NCBI GenBank assembly: GCA_003565055.1
Contig: PXDM01000434.1
Span: 1 to 13,479 of the forward strand
Length of the DNA: 13,479 nucleotides
Direction: 5' to 3'
Source: Paracoccaceae bacterium
GTDB taxonomy: Bacteria; Pseudomonadota; Alphaproteobacteria; Rhodobacterales; Rhodobacteraceae
Below, one piece after another: positions 8,330 to 13,479 of this stretch. The notes below the pieces were generated by a model. The model did not search any database and had not been told where the DNA came from. It saw only the letters and a program-made list of their open reading frames with translations. How positions within the stretch are numbered: the first letter of the stretch is position 1; every line of letters starts with the position of its first letter. A program made the translations under genes and the position numbers.

Positions 8330-9543
8330 CAGCCGCGCCCCCCGAGCCGCGCGAGGACCTCCGCGATGCCTGCTTCTGTCAGCGCAGGTGCGATCGGCGC
8401 AAGCTTGTCGCGCAAGTCGCTGGTCGGCAGCGCGGCTTCAAGATCGCGGCGCAATGCCTCCAGCGCGGCCTCATAGCCTGCCGAGCCCTGGATGTCGCGG
8501 GCGATGATCGTGGCAAGCTCACCCAGAGCGCCGCTTTCGGGCGGGCGGGGCGCGAAATCGAGGACCAGTTTCTCGACCCATGTGCCGCCCATCGCGCGCG
8601 CGATCTGCTGCGCCTCCGCCAATGCCAGATCGCGGTCGCGCAGGAGGCGGGCCGCGAGGGGCGTCTGCCCTGTCAGCCGCAGCCGCGCGACCAGATGCGG
8701 CACGGGCAGGCGCGCGGCATCGAGCGCGCGTTCGACCGGATCGCGCAGATCGCGCCAGTCGTCGCACCCGCTCAGATCGACCGTGACCGGCACAAAAGCC
8801 GCTTCAGCAACGATCCGCGCCTCTGTCTGCACCCCGTTTTTACCGATGCTCACAAGCGTGACGCTGCCCGCGCCAGGCTCGCCGATATCGCGGCCTTGCG
8901 GGATGCCGGGCATGACCACATGCGCAGGGCCGGGATATTCGGCGCGTTTGTGGATATGCCCGAGCGCCCAGTAATCAAAACCGCTGTTCTGCAGATCCGC
9001 CAGCGCGCAGGGCGCATAGGGGTCATGGTTGGGGCTGCCGTTGAGCGAGCTGTGCATCAGCCCGATATTGAGCGCATCGGCGACCGGGGTTTTGTATTTT
9101 CCGAGCAGGCTTTCTGGCGCGTGACGGTCGCGAAAACTCAGACCATGGATGCGGATTTGCAAATCGCCCTTGGTGAGCGGGAGCGCCTGTGCGCGTCCCT
9201 CGAAGATCGTCACCCCGTCGGGCGGGCTCAATTCGCGGGTGATGGTGCTTTCGGCGTCATGATTGCCGCGGATGATGAAGGTCCGGATGCCCGCAGGCCC
9301 CAGCCGCGCGAGCTCGGTCTTCAGAAACTGCGCGGTTTTCATGCTGGTCTGCTGGCCGTCATAAAGATCGCCCGCGATCAGCAGCGCATCGACCTGTTCG
9401 GACAGGCACAGATCGACGATCCGGCGCAGCACGATGCGCGAGGCCTCCGCGATCAGCTCGGCCAGATCGGGATCGCGCAGCGCGAGGCTGCGCAGCGGGC
9501 TGTCGAGATGCAGATCAGCCGTGTGAATGAAGCGAAACGCCAT
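8329..9543 (-). CDS. yhaO: YhaO-like metallophosphoesterase, Mre11/SbcD-type DNA nuclease
   Basis: A 404-residue protein with a calcineurin-like phosphoesterase domain in its first 200 residues. All the metal-binding motifs of Mre11/SbcD nucleases are present: DLHLD with D10 and H12, GDLYDG (58-63), RGNHD (92-96), GLMHSS with H164, and GHIH (195-198). The remaining half is a YhaO-type C-terminal region with Arg- and Ala-rich helices, probably for partner or DNA binding. Expected activity is Mn-dependent nuclease action on DNA ends with the ATPase encoded next. The ATG at 9543 gives the standard MxFxHTADLHLDSP beginning; Shine-Dalgarno similarity is weak. It is the first gene of a two-gene unit and is transcribed divergently from the small exported protein gene. 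Confidence 0.9.
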   Translation of the reverse strand: MAFRFIHTADLHLDSPLRSLALRDPDLAELIAEASRIVLRRIVDLCLSEQVDALLIAGDLYDGQQTSMKTAQFLKTELARLGPAGIRTFIIRGNHDAESTITRELSPPDGVTIFEGRAQALPLTKGDLQIRIHGLSFRDRHAPESLLGKYKTPVADALNIGLMHSSLNGSPNHDPYAPCALADLQNSGFDYWALGHIHKRAEYPGPAHVVMPGIPQGRDIGEPGAGSVTLVSIGKNGVQTEARIVAEAAFVPVTVDLSGCDDWRDLRDPVERALDAARLPVPHLVARLRLTGQTPLAARLLRDRDLALAEAQQIARAMGGTWVEKLVLDFAPRPPESGALGELATIIARDIQGSAGYEAALEALRRDLEAALPTSDLRDKLAPIAPALTEAGIAEVLARLGGRG

Positions 9544-9747
9544 GCGCCGACACTGCCCCGGCGCGCGCGCGGCTGCAAGAGGCGAGCGCGATGGACAAGG
9601 GCTGCTCTGGCGCGCTATCAGCGGGATAATTCGGGTGGTATGTTCTAATTTTGTTCATTTTTGCCAATTATGCTCTGTCAAAAGTTGGGCTTGCGCGGTC
9701 GAATCCCGCGCAGGGCGGCGGTGATCCAGATCGCGGGGAAAGATATT
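9544..9747. other. Divergent intergenic region between yhaO and the PagL-like gene
   Basis: About 200 bases that should carry promoters for both directions. The part at 9625-9680 is AT-rich, but I find no well-spaced -35/-10 pair on either strand. A GC hairpin lies at 9693-9711 (arms GCGCGG and CCGCGC, loop TCGAATC). It would be in the leader of the plus-strand gene if translation starts at 9748. Confidence 0.4.
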
Positions 9748-10218
9748 TTGACGATTTTTCGACTGTTATTCGTAGCCTTGTTCTGTCTTGCGAAACCTGT
9801 TTACGCCGAGACTCCGCGTTTGATTGGCAGCTTGGGTCACCAGGGCTCGGTCGATGATCCGGAGCTTTACCTGCGTTATCTGGGTCAGCCCTATTTTCGT
9901 AGCTTGCAGCCAGTGCTTGGCCTGTCCCTCGCCGCGAATGGGTCGGCATGGCTAGGGGCTGGCTCTGCGCTGGCCTGGCGACCGGGCGACAGCGGCTTGT
10001 TTCTGCGCGTCACGTCTATGGCCGGATTGCAGCGCATGGGGACAGGGCGAGAGCTCGGCGGCCCGATACAGTTCCGCACCGCGCTCGATTTCGGGATCGC
10101 GCGCCCCAGCGGCGCCGAATTTGGCTTTGGCGCCGATCACCGGTCGAGCGCACGGATCTATCGGCCAAATCCGGGGCTCGATACGCTCTATCTCTTCGCG
10201 TCGATGCCGCTCAAATAA
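9748..10218 (+). CDS. PagL-like exported acyloxyacyl hydrolase candidate (lipid A deacylase family)
   Basis: A predicted 156-residue exported beta-barrel protein. The proposed TTG start at 9748 gives a compact signal peptide (MTIFR, hydrophobic core LLFVALFCLA, cleavage-like VYA-ET after residue 20) and has GGGGAAAG five bases upstream. GTG at 9721, ATG at 9670 and TTG at 9661 are alternatives. The C-terminal stretch, from about residue 112 (LDFGIARPSG) through DHRSSAR and PNPGLDTLYLFA to the end, resembles PagL/acyloxyacyl hydrolases, outer-membrane enzymes that remove a 3-O-linked acyl chain from lipid A. PagL uses His, Ser two residues later, and Glu fourteen after the His. Here these align with H131, S133 and D145, so the acid is Asp rather than Glu, and the usual Asn after the Ser is Ser. 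Only this last part supports the family call. The first half is less GC-rich than neighbouring genes. Confidence 0.6.
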   Translation: MTIFRLLFVALFCLAKPVYAETPRLIGSLGHQGSVDDPELYLRYLGQPYFRSLQPVLGLSLAANGSAWLGAGSALAWRPGDSGLFLRVTSMAGLQRMGTGRELGGPIQFRTALDFGIARPSGAEFGFGADHRSSARIYRPNPGLDTLYLFASMPLK

Positions 10219-10221
10219 CCC

Positions 10222-10944
10222 CTATTGCGGCGCGGCGGTCCCAAGCAACCCGGCCACCCAGTCGGGCACGATCTGGCTGGCGGGACCGAAACGCGCGGCA
10301 TCAAACAGCGAGACAGTCGCCGAGGGCTCCAGATTGAGCTCCAATGTCTGCGCGCCATTGGCGGCGGCTTCCTGCACAAACCCTGCCGCCGGGTAGACAT
10401 TGCCCGATGTGCCGATGGCGACAAACAGATCTGCCAGACGCAGGGCGGCGTCAATGGCCTCCATGTGATAGGGGAATTCACCGAACCAGACGATATCGGG
10501 GCGCGTTGCGGGCCGGGCGCAGGCCGGGCAGGGCGCAGCATGGTCCATCTCGCGCGGCGCATCCCAGCGATGCCCGCACGCCGCGCAGAGCGCGCGGGTC
10601 AACTGACCATGCATATGGATCACCTCGGGCGCGCCCGCGCGTTCCAGCAGATCATCGACATTCTGCGTGATCAGCGTGACGCGCTCGGGCCAGGCGCGCT
10701 GCAACCGGGCAAGCGCGTCATGCGCGGGGTTCGGCTGCGCCTCAAGGCAATTGGCCCGGCGCGCATTGTAGAACTCATGCACCAGCGCGGGGTTGCGCGC
10801 GAAGCCCTCGGGCGTGGCGACCTCGTTCAGATCGTAGCGTGTCCAGAGCCCGTCCTTGTCGCGGAAGGTGCCCAGACCCGACTCCGCGGACAGCCCCGCG
10901 CCGGTCAGGATAACGATGCGCTCAGCGGGCATTGAGATGGTCAT
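10222..10944 (-). CDS. cobB: NAD-dependent protein deacylase, sirtuin (CobB/SIR2) family
   Basis: A 240-residue sirtuin that removes acyl groups from lysines using NAD+, releasing nicotinamide and O-acyl-ADP-ribose. Visible motifs are the NAD-binding GAGLSAESGLGTFRD (15-29), TQNVDDLLERAG (93-104), catalytic His in HMHG (H112), two zinc-binding pairs C120/C123 and C139/C142, and GTSGNVYPAAGF later. Y59 and R62 (FYNARR) match the Tyr-x-x-Arg pair that in SIRT5 and E. coli CobB binds negatively charged acyl groups, suggesting desuccinylase as well as deacetylase ability. The ATG at 10944 is chosen because AGGTGA lies three bases before it; the ATG at 10932 lacks a binding site. The gene starts inside the end of uvrC (23-base overlap), so they should be co-transcribed. 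Confidence 0.93.
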   Translation of the reverse strand: MTISMPAERIVILTGAGLSAESGLGTFRDKDGLWTRYDLNEVATPEGFARNPALVHEFYNARRANCLEAQPNPAHDALARLQRAWPERVTLITQNVDDLLERAGAPEVIHMHGQLTRALCAACGHRWDAPREMDHAAPCPACARPATRPDIVWFGEFPYHMEAIDAALRLADLFVAIGTSGNVYPAAGFVQEAAANGAQTLELNLEPSATVSLFDAARFGPASQIVPDWVAGLLGTAAPQ

Positions 10945-12802
10945 GGATCACCTGCGCCAGCGCCTCTGAAATGCCGTCCACGGCCTGCAGGTCCGCGAGC
11001 CCCGCCCGCGCCACTGCCTTGGCGGAGCCGAAATGCGCCAGCAGCGCGCGCTTGCGCCCCGGCCCCACGCCGGGGATCTCATCCAGCGGCGAGGCACTGA
11101 CCGCCTTCGCGCGCTTGGCGCGATGCGTGCCGATGGCGAAACGATGCGCCTCATCGCGCAGGCGCTGGACGAAATAGAGCACGGGGTCGTTGTGGCGCAG
11201 GGCGAAGGGACGGCCGCCGGGGCGGTGAAATTCTTCCTTGCCCGCATCGCGATCAATGCCCTTGGCAACCCCCACAACCGGAATATCATCGACGCCCAGA
11301 TCCGCCATGATTGAAGCCACCGCGCTGATCTGCCCCGCGCCGCCGTCGATCAGCAGAAGGTCAGGCCAGGTCTCGCCTTCGCGGTCGGGGTCTTCTTTCA
11401 GGAGCCGCTCGAAGCGCCGAGTCAGGACTTCCTTCATCATGCCGAAATCATCACCCGCCGTGATGCCGTCACCGCGAATGTTGAATTTGCGATACTGGCT
11501 CTTGATGAAGCCATCGCGCCCCGCCACGATCATCGCGCCAACGGCATCGGTGCCCTGAATATGGCTGTTGTCATAGACCTCGATGCGCTCGGGCGGCGCA
11601 TCAAGTCCGAACGCCTCGGCCAGCCCTTCGAGCATCCGCCCCTGCGCGGCTGTGGAAGCCATGCGCATCGCCAGCGCCTCGCGCGCATTGCGCAGCGCGT
11701 TTTCGACCAATTCGGCCTTCTCGCCCCGCTGCGGCACCAGCAATTCGACGCGCCGCCCCGCGCGGTCGCTCAGGAGTTGCCCCATCAGGTCCGGGTTCTC
11801 GATCCCATGCGAAATGATCACCTGACGCGGCGGCTCCTTGCTGTCATAAAACTGGCCCAGAAAGGCTTCGAGGATTTCCGGCTCCTCGGCCCCCGCTCCG
11901 GTTGCGGGGTAGAAATCGCGATTGCCCCAGCTCTGATTGGCGCGGATGAAAAACACCTGCACGCAAGCCTGCCCTTTTTCGAGATGCACCGCGATCACAT
12001 CCGCCTCGGTCACTGTGCGAGGGTTGATTCCCTGGTTTTGTTGAACATTTGTAAGTGCGCGGATGCGGTCGCGCAGGGCCGCCGCGCGCTCGAATTCCAT
12101 CGCCTCTGAAGCTTTCTGCATGTCTTGAGCAAGTTGCGCCTGAATCTTCGTGCTTTTGCCGGATAGAAAACGCTCGGCATCGGCGACGAGCCCGGCATAG
12201 TCATCTTCGGAAATGTACCCCACGCAAGGCGCAGAGCAGCGCTTGATCTGATAGAGCAGGCAGGGTCGGCTGCGGGCGTTGAACACGGAATCCGTGCAGT
12301 TGCGCAGCAAAAACACCCGCTGCAACTGGTTCAGCGTCCGGTTCACGGCCCCCGCGCTGGCAAAGGGACCAAAATACGCGCCCTTGACTGCGCGCCGCCC
12401 GCGATGCTTGCGCAGTTGCGGGTAAGCGTGATCCTTGGGCAGCAGGATATAGGGAAAACTCTTGTCGTCGCGCAGCAGCACATTGTAGCGCGGCTTGAGC
12501 TGTTTGATGAGATTCTGCTCCAGCAGCAGCGCCTCGGTTTCCGTCCGCGTGGTCAGAAACATCATCGAGGCGGTTTCCGAGATCATCCGTGCGATCCGCC
12601 CCGAATGTCCCGAGGGTCGCGCGTAATTCGACACCCGCGTGCGCAGATTGCGCGCCTTGCCGACATAGAGCACTTCGGATTTGTCATTGAGCATCCGATA
12701 GACACCGGGCGAGGCATCCAGCCGCTTGAGATAGTCGGCGATACAGGCATGGCCGCGCAACTCGGAGCTATCGGCGCCTGGTGGCGTGATCTGATCGGTC
12801 AT
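10922..12802 (-). CDS. uvrC: UvrABC excision nuclease subunit C
   Basis: A 626-residue UvrC, full length for the family. It makes the 3' and 5' incisions around DNA lesions after UvrA/UvrB recognition. Domains in order: GIY-YIG nuclease (GVY at 33-35, YVGKARNLRTRV at 46-57, E90), a Cys cluster C169-x11-C181-x7-C189-x3-C193 matching the iron-sulfur ligands reported for E. coli UvrC, the UVR motif that binds UvrB (about 218-253), the RNase H-like 5' nuclease with D411 (EVYDNSHIQG), D486 (LLIDGGAGQ) and H553, and a C-terminal double helix-hairpin-helix (about 574-624, IPGVGPGRKRALL). The ATG at 12802 begins MTDQITPPGA and is preceded by only weak Shine-Dalgarno similarity; I see no better nearby start. 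It is followed directly by the overlapping cobB. No classical alphaproteobacterial LexA box (GTTC-N7-GTTC) is seen upstream. Confidence 0.97.
   Translation of the reverse strand: MTDQITPPGADSSELRGHACIADYLKRLDASPGVYRMLNDKSEVLYVGKARNLRTRVSNYARPSGHSGRIARMISETASMMFLTTRTETEALLLEQNLIKQLKPRYNVLLRDDKSFPYILLPKDHAYPQLRKHRGRRAVKGAYFGPFASAGAVNRTLNQLQRVFLLRNCTDSVFNARSRPCLLYQIKRCSAPCVGYISEDDYAGLVADAERFLSGKSTKIQAQLAQDMQKASEAMEFERAAALRDRIRALTNVQQNQGINPRTVTEADVIAVHLEKGQACVQVFFIRANQSWGNRDFYPATGAGAEEPEILEAFLGQFYDSKEPPRQVIISHGIENPDLMGQLLSDRAGRRVELLVPQRGEKAELVENALRNAREALAMRMASTAAQGRMLEGLAEAFGLDAPPERIEVYDNSHIQGTDAVGAMIVAGRDGFIKSQYRKFNIRGDGITAGDDFGMMKEVLTRRFERLLKEDPDREGETWPDLLLIDGGAGQISAVASIMADLGVDDIPVVGVAKGIDRDAGKEEFHRPGGRPFALRHNDPVLYFVQRLRDEAHRFAIGTHRAKRAKAVSASPLDEIPGVGPGRKRALLAHFGSAKAVARAGLADLQAVDGISEALAQVIHDHLNAR
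10948..10953 (-). promoter_or_regulatory. Ribosome binding site of cobB inside uvrC
   Basis: AGGTGA on the minus strand within the last codons of uvrC, three bases before the ATG at 10944. It decides between the two possible cobB starts. Confidence 0.5.
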
Positions 12803-12881
12803 CTGTCAAAAACTGCCATGATTCTTCTGAGGACTGCACCGTTTTCTATCGCGTAGCAACCTGAATCCTGTCCACGAAAAC

Positions 12882-12890
12882 TGTGGATAA
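12882..12890 (-). promoter_or_regulatory. Consensus DnaA box
   Basis: TGTGGATAA on the plus strand, that is TTATCCACA on the minus strand, an exact match to the E. coli R-box. Related sequences (TGTCCACGA at 12870 and TGTGGGCGA at 12895) lie close by. The match is seen directly; DnaA binding is inferred. Confidence 0.5.
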
Positions 12891-12924
12891 CTCTGTGGGC
12901 GAAATGGAGTTCAGCGCGATTTTC

Positions 12925-12960
12925 TTCACAAAGATAGGGCGTTTTGTGAATTGCACAAAA
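12925..12960. repeat. Overlapping inverted repeats upstream of uvrC
   Basis: TTCACAAA (12925-12932) and TTTGTGAA (12943-12950) form a perfect 8-base inverted repeat. TTTTGTG (12942-12948) also pairs perfectly with CACAAAA (12954-12960). The middle arm is shared, so two stem-loops or operator pairings exclude each other. This fits a dimeric regulator site array or an alternative RNA fold in the uvrC leader; neither is shown. Confidence 0.45.
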
Positions 12961-13110
12961 AATAGGCAAATTTATAAGATACTGAAATATTTGAGTAATT
13001 TTTTTGATATCTGCAAGCGCCTGAAAGTTAAGATGTTTTGATCGCAACTCTGTGACAGTTTCGTTAACGGTGCATAACCTGCAGTCGGCGCGCATGATTT
13101 CCTGATGTGA

Positions 13111-13479
13111 CTAACCCTGATCCGGCGCGGCCCAGGCCAGATGCTCCCCCCCATCGACACAGAGCAACTGCCCCGTAACGGCCTGCGCATCGAGAAAATA
13201 TCCAAGCGCCGCAGTGATATCCGACAGGTTCGCGCCGCGCTGCAAGACAGTGGCCTCGCGGCTTTGACGATAGAGATGCAGCGGCTGATCGGCGGCTTGC
13301 AGCGTGGGGCCCGGACCGATGGCATTGACGCGCACGCGTGGCCCAAGCTCCTGCGCGGCCATGCGGGTGAAGGCCCAGAGCCCCATCTTGGCGATGGAAT
13401 ATGTCATGTGCTGCGGGTTCAGCTTGCGCACTTTCTGGTCGATCATGTTCACGACCAGCCCCTGCGCGACCGGCTCCCC
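13111..13479 (-). CDS. Short-chain dehydrogenase/reductase, pteridine-reductase-like (C-terminal fragment)
   Basis: Partial gene: 122 C-terminal residues are visible and the reading frame is open to the right edge, so the NAD(P)-binding N-terminus is missing from the window. The fragment shows the SDR core: strand GLVVNMID, then YSIAK with catalytic Y27 and K31 (fragment numbering), the following helix ending ELGPRVRVNAIGPGP, and the C-terminal VTGQLLCVDGGEHLAW. The position 13 residues before the Tyr, Ser in most SDRs, is D14. Asp at this place is characteristic of pteridine reductase PTR1 and of FolM-type dihydromonapterin/dihydrofolate reductases, so a role in pterin or folate reduction is plausible. 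The frame ends with TAG, about 308 bases upstream of uvrC, so it is probably a separate transcription unit. Confidence 0.82.
   Translation of the reverse strand, partial: GEPVAQGLVVNMIDQKVRKLNPQHMTYSIAKMGLWAFTRMAAQELGPRVRVNAIGPGPTLQAADQPLHLYRQSREATVLQRGANLSDITAALGYFLDAQAVTGQLLCVDGGEHLAWAAPDQG

Larger units (their letters stand above)
12803..13110. other. AT-rich gene-free region upstream of uvrC
   Basis: About 308 bases between the dehydrogenase stop and the uvrC start, strikingly AT-rich around 12955-13015 (including a run of seven T). It holds a DnaA box, overlapping inverted repeats and two copies of AACTCTGT. It should contain the uvrC promoter, but no well-spaced -35/-10 pair stands out. 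No T-run terminator for the upstream dehydrogenase is evident. A 98-codon frame crosses it but does not look coding. Confidence 0.6.

Noticed and set aside
9693..9711. A hairpin with loop TCGAATC that looks like a tRNA T-arm
   Set aside because: The T-loop lacks one T (GGTCGAATCC instead of GGTTCGAATCC), and no acceptor, D or anticodon arm can be formed from the flanks, so it is not a tRNA or a convincing tRNA remnant.
9661..9747. An N-terminal extension of the PagL-like protein from TTG 9661 or ATG 9670
   Set aside because: It would put about 26-29 mostly basic residues before a good signal peptide, lies in promoter-like AT-rich DNA and has no better ribosome binding site than the start at 9748.
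12799..13095. A 98-codon minus-strand frame ending in an ATGA overlap with uvrC
   Set aside because: The overlap is tempting, but the frame is AT-rich, lacks the G/C third-position bias of all neighbours, has no ribosome binding site or family resemblance, and covers the repeats and the DnaA box. Conservation in relatives would change this view.
1..13479. Mobile elements, CRISPR arrays, rRNA genes or phage genes
   Set aside because: No transposase or integrase motifs, terminal inverted repeats, regularly spaced repeats or RNA gene signatures were seen on either strand.

Overview
The window looks like chromosomal DNA of a GC-rich alphaproteobacterium, most likely in the Rhodobacterales/Rhodobacteraceae. 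The grounds are strong G/C preference at third codon positions, tightly overlapping genes and the style of the proteins. This is inference; no rRNA or other taxonomic marker is present. Nearly all genes lie on the minus strand, so the window is best read from right to left. One small gene lies on the plus strand.

Right to left. (a) 13479-13111: the C-terminal part of a short-chain dehydrogenase with a pteridine-reductase-like Asp-Tyr-Lys active site, cut by the window edge. (b) 13110-12803: a gene-free, AT-rich stretch with a consensus DnaA box and overlapping inverted repeats. (c) 12802-10222: uvrC (nucleotide excision repair) overlapping a sirtuin-type protein deacylase, cobB. (d) 9748-10218 on the plus strand: a small exported PagL-like lipid A deacylase candidate, ending 3 bases from the end of cobB. 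(e) 9543-4931: a translationally coupled pair, a YhaO-like Mre11/SbcD-type nuclease and a 1132-residue YhaN-like SMC/Rad50-type ATPase. (f) 4930-4709: a regulatory region with two inverted repeats. (g) 4708 to the left edge: a peptide-type ABC importer operon in the order binding protein, permease B, permease C, ATPase F, ATPase D, the last cut by the window edge.

Functionally the window combines housekeeping DNA repair (UvrC, and YhaO/YhaN as a probable nuclease/ATPase complex), protein deacylation, envelope modification and solute uptake. A strong GC hairpin between the binding-protein gene and the permease genes could give the excess of binding protein over membrane components that such importers need.

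I found no mobile element, CRISPR array, tRNA, rRNA, toxin-antitoxin pair or recognisable defence island, and no clearly new multi-gene system. The points most worth a second look are the unstudied yhaO-yhaN pair, the altered active site of the PagL-like protein, the D-Y-K short-chain dehydrogenase, the regulatory DNA upstream of uvrC and of the binding-protein gene, and the uvrC-cobB overlap.
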